From the NCBI GenBank assembly GCA_038326615.1, contig JBBQKF010000023.1, positions 1-35,821 of the forward strand: a DNA stretch of 35,821 bases, given 5' to 3'. This DNA comes from JBBQKF01 sp038326615. GTDB taxonomy: Bacteria > Bacillota > Clostridia > Saccharofermentanales > UBA5734. This document shows, in pieces, positions 7,657-15,629 of the stretch. A program made the position numbers and the translations under genes. The stretch's first letter is position 1. The number at the start of each line of letters is the position of its first letter. A model generated the notes under the pieces. That model made no database searches. It saw only the letters and a program-made list of their open reading frames with translations, and had not been told where the DNA came from.

Positions 7657-8283
7657 ATGAAATATCTTTCTAAAATAAACCGGGGTGCAATATTAACATC
7701 AATAATAATATTGGGTGTAATAATTTATCTGGTTACAAACTCGGTTAATCAAAACAATGAGAAACCACGAATTAAGCAAATTTGTGAAACATACCTTGAG
7801 ACACAAGTAACATATTCTATGCTTCCGGTAAAGTATAGGGTAGACAAACCGGAGATTCCCGAATCTGAATTTAAAGCATATCTAGCTGAAATGAAAAAAA
7901 ACATTATAGCTTTTTACCCTGACAAGGAACAATACTACAAATTCATTCTAGATAATCTTACCGGGGATCTTACTGGTCAAAGGACAGGAAATAGTATTCT
8001 TTTCCAATATACAAAGGAAATAATTAAATTTGATGAATTTGTTTTTGATGGCAACTCAGTTGATGTAAGATTTACAAGCAAAACAACAATCGAAACAAAG
8101 TCAGTAAATCCAGCGAAAGCAGGACAGAAAGAAAAGCTTACACAGGAATTACAAGACAATATCATTTTAGAGAAAATTGACGGTCAGTGGAAAATTGTTT
8201 ACGCTAACATAACAAGGCCGCAGGGTGATAACTTCCCGATAAAAGAAGGCTATCCTGTTGTTGTTGGAAGATGGAATGGATAA
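7657..8283 (+). CDS. Unrecognised membrane-anchored protein of the ABC operon
   Basis: Family not recognised. The 208-residue product has a short basic N-terminus (MKYLSKINR) and one hydrophobic segment at about 10-28 (GAILTSIIILGVIIYLVTN). The rest looks extracytoplasmic: polar, mixed alpha/beta, without cysteines or a lipobox. Near the C-terminus, ILEKIDGQWKIVYANI has the strand-turn-strand character of small secreted NTF2- or DUF4878-like domains, though identity with those is not claimed. The ATG follows GAGAGGAGAAC. Its stop lies 10 bp before the ATPase start, whose ribosome site overlaps the stop, so the three genes are one operon and this protein is probably an accessory of the exporter. 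Confidence 0.8.
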   Translation: MKYLSKINRGAILTSIIILGVIIYLVTNSVNQNNEKPRIKQICETYLETQVTYSMLPVKYRVDKPEIPESEFKAYLAEMKKNIIAFYPDKEQYYKFILDNLTGDLTGQRTGNSILFQYTKEIIKFDEFVFDGNSVDVRFTSKTTIETKSVNPAKAGQKEKLTQELQDNIILEKIDGQWKIVYANITRPQGDNFPIKEGYPVVVGRWNG

Positions 8284-8293
8284 GGAGAAAATC

Positions 8294-9223
8294 ATGAACG
8301 AAGTAGTTTTGAAAATAACTAATCTCAGCAAGTCTTTTGGAAAAAAGAAAATAATAGATAACATCTCCTTTGAAGTATATGCTGGAGAGATTTTTGGATT
8401 TTTAGGTCCAAATGGAGCAGGTAAAACAACAACAATTAAAATGATTATGGGCTTTTTAAGTCTTGATGAAGGACAAATATTAATAGAAGGTGTTGACCTA
8501 AAGAAAGATTACGAAAAAGCAATGAGTTATCTTGGAGGGATTGTTGAAAATCCTGAAATGTATAAAGACTTGAGTGGTCAGACAAATCTTGAAATGTATG
8601 GAAGACTTCATGATGGTGTTACAAAACAAAGAATAAGTGAAGTTGTTGAACTAGTAGGGATGCAAAACAGAATAAAAGACAAAGTCAAGAAGTATTCACT
8701 AGGTATGAAACAAAGAATTGGATTGGCACAATCAATTCTACATAGACCAAAGATTTTAATTCTTGATGAGCCAACCAATGGTCTTGACCCTTCAGGTATC
8801 AAAGAACTTAGAGATATCCTTAAGAAACTTGCTCATGAAGAAGGTGTTGCAGTATTTGTATCAAGCCATTTATTAACCGAAATGCAACTTATGTGTGACC
8901 GAGTAGGGATAATTAATAATGGCAAACTACTTGGTGTTAAACCAATTCATCAGCTAATGGAAGATGCATCTGGCGGAACATTTTACCGCTTCCAAACAAA
9001 GCAAGCTGATCTTGCCGCATCAATTCTAGAGAAAGATTATTCTGCAAAAATTAAAAACAAAACTTCGGAATTTATTGAACTCGAAATTGAAGAGGAAGAA
9101 GTTCCTGAAATTAACAAGCTCTTGGCTCTAAATGGTGTTTCAATTTTTGGGGTTAATAAGATAGAAACATCACTTGAAGATGCCTTTATTTCTATAACTG
9201 GAGGGGGGAATTCAATTGCGTAA
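8294..9223 (+). CDS. ABC transporter ATP-binding protein (ABC-2 exporter type)
   Basis: Cytoplasmic ATPase of an exporter of the BcrA/NatA/CcmA type, 309 residues. Walker A is GPNGAGKTT (38-46), the Q-loop region is near GGIVENPEM (81-89), the ABC signature is YSLGMKQR (134-141), Walker B is ILILDEPTNGLDP (154-166) and the switch histidine is H192 in VSSHLL. A C-terminal extension of about 90 residues after the nucleotide-binding domain is usual for this subfamily. The chosen ATG follows TAAGGAGAAA; an in-frame ATG 12 codons earlier would overlap the preceding gene and has no good ribosome site. It overlaps the permease start by 8 bases. Substrate is unknown; relatives include bacitracin and sodium exporters. 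Confidence 0.93.
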   Translation: MNEVVLKITNLSKSFGKKKIIDNISFEVYAGEIFGFLGPNGAGKTTTIKMIMGFLSLDEGQILIEGVDLKKDYEKAMSYLGGIVENPEMYKDLSGQTNLEMYGRLHDGVTKQRISEVVELVGMQNRIKDKVKKYSLGMKQRIGLAQSILHRPKILILDEPTNGLDPSGIKELRDILKKLAHEEGVAVFVSSHLLTEMQLMCDRVGIINNGKLLGVKPIHQLMEDASGGTFYRFQTKQADLAASILEKDYSAKIKNKTSEFIELEIEEEEVPEINKLLALNGVSIFGVNKIETSLEDAFISITGGGNSIA

Positions 9224-10775
9224 ATTATTAGCACTTTATACTAATGAGATGATTAAAATTTCAAAAAAAATAGTAGTTATTATAATACTTGTAATCATGG
9301 TGCTTGGAGTAATAGGATTTGGTGCGCTTATGAAATTTCAAGAGATTAGCGTCAGAAATCAATCAGGCCTAGGAATTAATCAGGATTTTACCAAAGAAGA
9401 AATGAAAGATCAGTTAAAATTTTTCAAAAACGAACTCAAAAATGTTGAAGCCCGAATCAAGGCTGCAACTACTCCTGAAGAAAAAATGCAACTTGAAGGG
9501 GAAAAGTTCAATTATCAAAGTCAAGTTGATCTTTACCAAATGGCAGTTGATAAAGGTGTTAATATTAACGGAGGTGGCTACAAAGCGATACTTATTAATG
9601 ATATTGTAACGCTTAGGGCTCAATTAACAACGCTTAAAATTGTGCCAAAAGAACAAAGAACACCAGAACAAAACACACTTATTGGTACTCAAGAAGCAAA
9701 TGTTTTACATTTGACAACAATTCTTGAGAATAAAGATTTCAAAGCATTTATTGAATTGAAAAATAAGGAAATTGACAAAACAGAAGGCATATCAGTTGAG
9801 GAAAAAAAGCTGAAAACGGATTATAATAATCTTTGGCTTAGACTTGATCCCACAGGAGAAACAAGTTCACAGGATTACAATGGTAAATTGCAAAACACTT
9901 TAAGCCAGATAGAAAATTTAAACCGTTCTCTAGTTTATGGAATTGATTATTCCGCACAGTCTCAATATGTTAAACCATTAACACCTGAGGCTAGAGACAA
10001 GATAATAAACGATCTTGCAATTCTAACATACAAGGCGGAAAACAAATTAATCGATACTAATTTAAATTCTTCAATACAAATTCAAGAATCTGCGATATCT
10101 GGCATGTTTGGATTTGGCATATTTATGCTTGTATGTATGATGCTTATTCTTGCTGGAGGCGCTGTATCGCAGGAGATATCAACCGGTTCTATTAAGTCTT
10201 TAATAATATCTCCCACAAAAAGATACAAAATATATTTTGCCAAACTTGCATCATTATTATCAGTTGGAGTATTTTCAGCACTTGTTCTTTATTGTGTTTC
10301 CGTGGTTGTGTACGGAGTATTGTTTGGTTTCAGTAGTGGCACCTCATTTGTATTTGCAATTAATGGGGTTGCTATGCAACTGAATTTTTACTTATATAGG
10401 TTTGCATTTCTTTTCGTTAATTTTATTGATGTTATTGTTTACATGATGCTTGCATTCATGCTTTCTATTATAACTAGAAACACTGCTGCATCAGTTGGTG
10501 TTTCTATAGCAGTTTATTTTGGAGGCAGTCTTGCAAACTCATTCATTTCTCTTTTGGCAAGAGGCGAATGGGTGAAGTTTATTCCGTTTAACAATTTGTC
10601 ACTTGCATCAAGAATCTTCCCAGACCCTCTTTCTAGTATGAGTGGCTTGGGAATGGGCATTTTCGGCTTTCGAGCTGTAGTTCCATCAACTACATTTTCA
10701 TTGATTTACCTTGTAGTAATGGTTTTTTGTTTCGGATATATTGCAATGGATTCATTTAACCGAAGAGACATTTAG
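9216..10775 (+). CDS. ABC-2 type permease with large extracellular domain
   Basis: Membrane subunit partner of the preceding ATPase, 519 residues. One membrane segment lies at about 17-40 (KIVVIIILVIMVLGVIGFG). A long hydrophilic region with helical, partly coiled-coil character follows (about 45-290, for example FFKNELKNVEARIKAAT). Then come five hydrophobic segments from about 297 to 512, beginning FGFGIFMLVCMMLILAGGAV. SQEISTGSIKSLIISPTKRYKIYFAK after the second segment is the conserved coupling region of ABC-2 permeases. The start is a TTG preceded by GGAGGGGGGAATT, inside the last codons of the ATPase gene; the next downstream in-frame ATG would remove part of the conserved N-terminus. 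The overlap suggests translational coupling. Confidence 0.88.
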   Translation: MRKLLALYTNEMIKISKKIVVIIILVIMVLGVIGFGALMKFQEISVRNQSGLGINQDFTKEEMKDQLKFFKNELKNVEARIKAATTPEEKMQLEGEKFNYQSQVDLYQMAVDKGVNINGGGYKAILINDIVTLRAQLTTLKIVPKEQRTPEQNTLIGTQEANVLHLTTILENKDFKAFIELKNKEIDKTEGISVEEKKLKTDYNNLWLRLDPTGETSSQDYNGKLQNTLSQIENLNRSLVYGIDYSAQSQYVKPLTPEARDKIINDLAILTYKAENKLIDTNLNSSIQIQESAISGMFGFGIFMLVCMMLILAGGAVSQEISTGSIKSLIISPTKRYKIYFAKLASLLSVGVFSALVLYCVSVVVYGVLFGFSSGTSFVFAINGVAMQLNFYLYRFAFLFVNFIDVIVYMMLAFMLSIITRNTAASVGVSIAVYFGGSLANSFISLLARGEWVKFIPFNNLSLASRIFPDPLSSMSGLGMGIFGFRAVVPSTTFSLIYLVVMVFCFGYIAMDSFNRRDI

Positions 10776-10813
10776 TAAATTAATTACAAATATTTTAAAA
10801 TAGCGAGTACAAA

Positions 10814-10843
10814 TTCAGGTGGATTGTAAAAAATTCACCTGAA
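10814..10843 (+). terminator. Stem-loop after the ABC operon
   Basis: TTCAGGTG pairs perfectly with CACCTGAA around a 14-base loop, followed by AATTTATT. The T-run is poor, so termination is plausible but not certain. Confidence 0.5.
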
Positions 10844-10882
10844 AATTTATTCCGGGAGTTTCAGCGGAGGATGTTAAATTTT

Positions 10883-12052
10883 ATGAGTTTAAGAGAGGTA
10901 AGAATTTTACATTGTTCAGATCTTCATATTGGTGCTGAATTCTCATCGCTTGGCGAGCTTGGAGTTCAAAGAAAAAGAGAGCTGATATATGCGCTGGAAG
11001 AAATTGTAAGAAGATGCAAAAGTGAAAAAATAGAATTTCTTCTTATTGCTGGAGATTTATTTGATTGCATTCATATCGAAACTCAGGTAATTAATGAAGT
11101 TATGAGCCTTTTTGAAACTATTCCTGAAACAATAATTGCAATTTCCCCTGGCAATCATGATCCTTATTGTGCAGACTCCTACTATTTTACAAGAAAATGG
11201 CCGGATAATACTGTGATATTCAAGGGAGAAACTGAATATATACTTTTTGAAGAAAAAAGGGTGTGCTTATGGGGGGCAGGATTTAGACAGACATATCATC
11301 CAAATTCGCTCCTCGATAATAATGTTGAATTTCCGAATGGAGATTGGATACATATTTGTGTAATGCACGCAGAACTCGTAAATGGTAACGTAATAAGCAG
11401 CTATAACCCTGTTACCAAGGCACAAATCCGAAATATGACATTTGATTATTTAGCTCTTGGCCATATTCACAAACGTTCATCAATAAACAAAGAAAGTCAT
11501 ACATATTTTTCATATTGTGGAGCACCAGAAGGCCATGGATTCGACGAGATCGGTGATTTAGGAATTTATGAAGGATCAATATCTAAAGGCAACTGTAATT
11601 TAAATTTTCATAAAATATCAAGACGTTGTTACTGCGAAGAAAACATTTGTTTAGACTTTGCAGAAAATTCCTATTTATCTGGACTATCAATCTTTGATTT
11701 TGTCAAAGATAAACTTACGACTAAATACCCCGAAAGCTATAAAGAAAATATTTATAGAATTATTTTGGAAGGCGAGGTGCCTGAACATTATATAATTGAT
11801 TCCAATGATCTTTCATCAAGGCTTAATGAATGGGGTTTCTATTCAGAGGTCGCTGACAGGACAACTATTTTGATTGATTATGAAAGTCTTGCCGGAGAGC
11901 AAACGCTCAAAGGGATTTTTGTAGGGAAAATGCTCGAAATTATTAAGGACGCTAAAAATACCAATGACATAGAATCGGAACTTACAGCAAAAAATGCACT
12001 TCGCTCAGGAATAATGGCTTTTGAATCGGAGGTGATTATTCGTGATAATTAA
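10883..12052 (+). CDS. yhaO: Metallophosphoesterase, SbcD/Mre11-like DNA repair nuclease (YhaO type)
   Basis: Predicted Mn-dependent nuclease subunit working with the SbcC-like ATPase encoded next. All phosphoesterase motifs are present: CSDLHIG with D13 and H15, AGDLFD with D58, PGNHDP with N91 and H92, a later histidine in VMHAEL, and GHIH. This start gives 389 residues, about the size of YhaO in Bacillus and longer than a bare phosphoesterase, with a C-terminal capping and partner-binding region. Two ATGs are possible. The one at 10871 touches the ribosome site GCGGAGG directly, so 10883, 12 bases after it, is preferred. The stop overlaps the next gene by 11 bases. Confidence 0.88.
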   Translation: MSLREVRILHCSDLHIGAEFSSLGELGVQRKRELIYALEEIVRRCKSEKIEFLLIAGDLFDCIHIETQVINEVMSLFETIPETIIAISPGNHDPYCADSYYFTRKWPDNTVIFKGETEYILFEEKRVCLWGAGFRQTYHPNSLLDNNVEFPNGDWIHICVMHAELVNGNVISSYNPVTKAQIRNMTFDYLALGHIHKRSSINKESHTYFSYCGAPEGHGFDEIGDLGIYEGSISKGNCNLNFHKISRRCYCEENICLDFAENSYLSGLSIFDFVKDKLTTKYPESYKENIYRIILEGEVPEHYIIDSNDLSSRLNEWGFYSEVADRTTILIDYESLAGEQTLKGIFVGKMLEIIKDAKNTNDIESELTAKNALRSGIMAFESEVIIRDN

Positions 12053-14738
12053 AAATATAAATATAAATAATTTTGGCAAATTGAAAAATTTTTCAATGAA
12101 TCCCAGTGATGGATTAACAATTATTTATGGAGAGAATGAAAAAGGTAAAAGCACTCTTATGGCTTTTATAAAATTAATGTTCTATGGTACTGGCGTTAGA
12201 ACATCTGATCTCTCGAAAAATCTTCGTATGAAATATTCTCCTTGGGATGGATCAAAAATGAGCGGGTCTATCGAATTTGGTCAAGAAGGTCAAAAATTTC
12301 GTCTAGAGAAGATTTTTGGAGCAACTCCTTCCACAGATGTTGTAAAGTTGTGGAACATTTCAACTGGAGTTATGGAACCACAGAATTTATCCAAAGAGGC
12401 AGGGAGAAGGTTTTTTGGACTAGGTGAAGCTGCCTTTGAAAAAAGTGTTTTTATTGGCCAGGCTGGAAACGTTATTTCGCAGGATAAGAATAAGGATAAC
12501 GAAAACGAAATAATTAAACGACTTTTAAATTTAGTATCATCGGGTGATGAACTTCAATCATACGATTTAATTGATGCAAGGCTAAGCGTTGCAATTGAGA
12601 AGCTTAACGCTAGAGGTGGGAAAATTGGAACTATTGACCGATTGAAGCGTGAGCGAGCAAATCTTGAAGAGGAAAAAAATGCTGCGATTGTAAGGGATGA
12701 AAAAAGAGTTTTAATGCAAAATTCTTATGAAGAATTATGTATTAAGAAAGAAGCCCATAATGAAAGATTTGTTGCAAAAGCAAATGAAATAGAAATTTGT
12801 GAACGGTATATAGCGTTTAATGAAGCCAAAAAGACTTTAAACAAAAACAAAATACTTGACGATCTAGCTAAAGGTCAAGAAAAATTTAATGAATTAATTA
12901 CTAATGCGGATTTTACTGCGACTATTCCATTTATTGATGAGATTTCAAATAGACTATTAATATGCCAAGAAAACAATGCTATGCTTTCAGTAATGAGAAG
13001 CGAATTTTCGGAAAAACAACTTTTATATTCGCAGCTTCAATTACAAATTGGTTTAAAAATTACAAATGAAAATTTCAAAAAAGCCAATATTCTTAATAAT
13101 CAAATCTCGGCAATTAAAAGTAGTGTTGAAAAAAAAATAACAAATATTGCGAAAGAAGAATATACATTTAAAGAAGCATCCTTTTTTAACGAAAATCTGC
13201 AATCATTACGCAATAAGACTAATGAACTGATTTTGAAGACTTCAAAAATCAATGATAGCTTAAATGAATACAAAGTTGCGGATATATCTAAAAATAAAAA
13301 ACGATGGCTGATAATCTTTTCAGGATTAACATTGTTGTTTATTATTTCAGGGATTTTTATACACCCATTGCTATTTGTGAGTGCTGTATTTGGGTTTATA
13401 GCTTTGCCTTATTCATCATTTAAATACCAAAAGAGAAAGCATCATATTAATGAATATTTTAGAAACGAGAAGCTAAAAAAAGAGCGATATGAAAGAGATT
13501 TGGAACAATTGCTTTTTTATAGTAATGAACTGAAGCTTGCACAAAAAAAATTGAGCGAGCAAGAAGAGCTTGGGAAATTCTATTCTTCACCAAATGATAT
13601 CCATGAATACATCGAGACACTTAAAACTGACCATGCGAAAATGCAAAACGAAATTAGTAATCTTGAGTCTGATTACTTTACCATCCTTGAAAGTTTTAAA
13701 GTTGAAAATATTGATGAATTACAAAGAGAATATTTCAATAGTCAAAATGAACAAAATAAAATTGCGATAATTGAAAAAGAGATATCAGAAAAAGCGAATG
13801 CATTGGATTTTGCTATAAAAGATTATTTAAAAAATGAAAGCGAGCTTTTCAATTACGCATCAAAAATACGAAAAGTATCTGATTTGGATGAAGTAAAAAT
13901 ACTAGTGGAAGAACTTGTTCCCGCGATTTTTCAATCCGCTAATCATAAAGAAAAAATACAGGATGCTAAAAATGAACTGACAATGTTGCTTGGATCAAAA
14001 TGTATAGAAGATGTAAAAAGAGCTTCTGAAGAATATAAAGAATCTTCAGAATATTCATATTATGAGTCTCTTGAAAACAATATTAGCGGAGTTGACATTA
14101 AAATCATTCAAAATTCGATTGAAGGTATAAGACTTGAAATTACATCCATTGAAATCGAAATGACAAAAACAAAATCTGAAATGCTTCACATATTTATAGA
14201 TAAGCCTGAATTATCTTTAATAGAAAAACAGATTGATGAGAATGAAAAACAAACATTTTTCTACAATAAGCAACTTGATGCACTGAAGATGGCTAAATTG
14301 GAATTAAGCAAAGCATTTGCTATAATGCAGCAAACATTTGGACCTATGGTTAATAAAAGGACGGGCGAAATACTTTCTAATATTACAGGCGGCAAATACA
14401 ATGATTTATTGGTTGCAAAGGATCTAACCATAAGTTTCAGAGATCCAGCTTCGCATGTTACCATGGACTGGCAGTATCTAAGTAATGGAACGGCTGACCA
14501 GGCATATTTTTCTTTGCGACTTGCAATTTCAGAATTATTGGCTGACCAGACAGGCGGGATTCCGTTATTTATTGATGATGCTTTTTTGCAATATGATGAC
14601 CAAAGAACAAAACAAAGTTTGAAATTTTTGGGGGAGTATGCAAAGCAAAGGCAAATTCAAATTTTGTTTTTTACCTGTCATGAAAGCCTGCTGGAGCTTT
14701 GTGACAGAGAAACCACAAAAGCCTTTTTTAATCGTTAA
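12042..14738 (+). CDS. yhaN: SbcC/Rad50-like ATPase with internal membrane segments (YhaN type)
   Basis: Large SMC-like ATPase, 898 residues, partner of the preceding nuclease. The Walker A is YGENEKGKST (29-38, K36). A long coiled-coil-forming region occupies about 170-800 and is interrupted near 420-455 by a hydrophobic hairpin (WLIIFSGLTLLFIISGIF and a second stretch), as in YhaN. The C-terminal half has the ABC signature LSNGTADQAYFSLRLA (from about 813) and Walker B IPLFIDDAFLQYDD (about 840). No zinc-hook CxxC is seen. The start is a GTG preceded by CGGAGGTGATT, overlapping yhaO, so the pair is translationally coupled. The complex may be membrane-attached. Confidence 0.88.
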   Translation: MIIKNININNFGKLKNFSMNPSDGLTIIYGENEKGKSTLMAFIKLMFYGTGVRTSDLSKNLRMKYSPWDGSKMSGSIEFGQEGQKFRLEKIFGATPSTDVVKLWNISTGVMEPQNLSKEAGRRFFGLGEAAFEKSVFIGQAGNVISQDKNKDNENEIIKRLLNLVSSGDELQSYDLIDARLSVAIEKLNARGGKIGTIDRLKRERANLEEEKNAAIVRDEKRVLMQNSYEELCIKKEAHNERFVAKANEIEICERYIAFNEAKKTLNKNKILDDLAKGQEKFNELITNADFTATIPFIDEISNRLLICQENNAMLSVMRSEFSEKQLLYSQLQLQIGLKITNENFKKANILNNQISAIKSSVEKKITNIAKEEYTFKEASFFNENLQSLRNKTNELILKTSKINDSLNEYKVADISKNKKRWLIIFSGLTLLFIISGIFIHPLLFVSAVFGFIALPYSSFKYQKRKHHINEYFRNEKLKKERYERDLEQLLFYSNELKLAQKKLSEQEELGKFYSSPNDIHEYIETLKTDHAKMQNEISNLESDYFTILESFKVENIDELQREYFNSQNEQNKIAIIEKEISEKANALDFAIKDYLKNESELFNYASKIRKVSDLDEVKILVEELVPAIFQSANHKEKIQDAKNELTMLLGSKCIEDVKRASEEYKESSEYSYYESLENNISGVDIKIIQNSIEGIRLEITSIEIEMTKTKSEMLHIFIDKPELSLIEKQIDENEKQTFFYNKQLDALKMAKLELSKAFAIMQQTFGPMVNKRTGEILSNITGGKYNDLLVAKDLTISFRDPASHVTMDWQYLSNGTADQAYFSLRLAISELLADQTGGIPLFIDDAFLQYDDQRTKQSLKFLGEYAKQRQIQILFFTCHESLLELCDRETTKAFFNR

Positions 14739-14759
14739 TGATAAATTCGATTGCGGAAT

Positions 14760-14785
14760 ATTCGCCGATTAATGATTTGGCGAAT
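14760..14785 (+). terminator. Possible stem-loop after yhaN
   Basis: ATTCGCC pairs with GGCGAAT around a 12-base loop, 22 bp after the stop codon. It is followed by AGGTTT rather than a proper T-run, so its role as a terminator is uncertain. Confidence 0.4.
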
Positions 14786-14931
14786 AGGTTTAAATTCAAA
14801 AATTTTGTAATCAGTAAGTACTTATACTATGTTTTTAAGAAAATGATTAATTTGAGTAGGTAAAAAATATAATTGCAGTTAAAGAGTTGGTTGGACAGTA
14901 ACCAATTTGTAAACTTTAAATCAAAAAATGC

Positions 14932-14959
14932 TTGAAAAACTAAAATTGTATGATATAAT
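14932..14959 (+). promoter_or_regulatory. secG promoter
   Basis: TTGAAA (14932-14937) and TATAAT (14954-14959) with a 16-base spacer, about 50 bp before secG. Confidence 0.7.
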
Positions 14960-15011
14960 CTATATGCTTATGTAATTTTGATTCATAAGTAATTTTGCCG
15001 GAGGTAATGAC

Positions 15012-15260
15012 ATGAAAGTTTTTTCTATAATACTTGCCATTGTCGATATTTTAACTTGTTTGATGCTTGTAGCATTGGTATTGTTCCAACAAGGACAATC
15101 CCGTGGATTAGGAGCAATTTCTGGAGGTGCTGAAACCTTTTTTGGTAAAACAAAAGGCAGAAGCATTGATGGATTGTTAAAGAAAATTACAACACTTGTT
15201 GCAATTCTTTTTATAGCCCTAACAGTAACCCTTTATTTGCTTACAGGACGCGGTGCTTAA
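15012..15260 (+). CDS. secG: Protein-export membrane protein SecG
   Basis: Small subunit of the SecYEG translocon in the cytoplasmic membrane, 82 residues. Two membrane segments (about 3-24 and 58-78) flank the conserved loop VLFQQGQSRGLGAISGGAE, which contains the family's QxGQ-GLG and GG patterns. The ATG is preceded by GCCGGAGGTAA. It has its own promoter and a strong terminator and lies before rnr, the usual order in Firmicutes. Confidence 0.95.
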   Translation: MKVFSIILAIVDILTCLMLVALVLFQQGQSRGLGAISGGAETFFGKTKGRSIDGLLKKITTLVAILFIALTVTLYLLTGRGA

Positions 15261-15296
15261 TTTATAATATTGCAAACCGTTAATGAAACGACAGTG

Positions 15297-15325
15297 AACC
15301 ACTTCACAGCGAGGTGGTTTTTTTG
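15297..15325 (+). terminator. secG terminator
   Basis: AACCACTT pairs with AGGTGGTT (one G-T pair) around a 7-base loop and runs into TTTTT. It separates secG from rnr transcription. Confidence 0.85.
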
Positions 15326-15347
15326 TGTTCATTAAAATTAATAAAAC

Positions 15348-15376
15348 TTGTACTTATTTGTGAATAGGGATAAAAT
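15348..15376 (+). promoter_or_regulatory. Probable rnr promoter
   Basis: TTGTAC (15348-15353) and TAAAAT (15371-15376) are exactly 17 bases apart. It would give a leader of about 245 nt before rnr. Confidence 0.55.
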
Positions 15377-15595
15377 TATAGAGTAGGTTTTATAAAAAAG
15401 GCTTTTAAATTGGTGGCAAAGACTTTAAAGTTGGGTTATTCCGAAATAAGCTTTTATAAATTTATTTCAAATTATAAAAAAACATTTAAAATCAACCCCA
15501 GAACTAGAATCAGAAATAGATCCAGAAATATAACCATAACCAGAATCCAAAATAGAAATTGAACTAGTAAATGACAAAAATTAAATTGAGAAGGG

Positions 15596-15622
15596 ATGAT
15601 GAATTCATCGAAACAAAGCTGA
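15596..15622 (+). CDS. Possible 8-codon leader ORF before rnr
   Basis: ATG ATG AAT TCA TCG AAA CAA AGC TGA follows GAGAAGGG, a better ribosome site than anything directly before the rnr ATG. The stop is 7 bases before that ATG, compatible with termination-reinitiation. It could also be a chance reading; no conservation can be checked here. Confidence 0.35.
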   Translation: MMNSSKQS

Positions 15623-15629
15623 ATTAATC

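Larger units (their letters stand above)
15327..15629. other. Long leader region of rnr
   Basis: 303 bases without a large gene. It contains the rnr promoter, then A+T-rich sequence with degenerate CCAGAA/CAGAAATAG words between about 15496 and 15562. An 8-codon open reading frame near its end carries the best ribosome binding site of the region. No known riboswitch fold was recognised. Confidence 0.6.
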
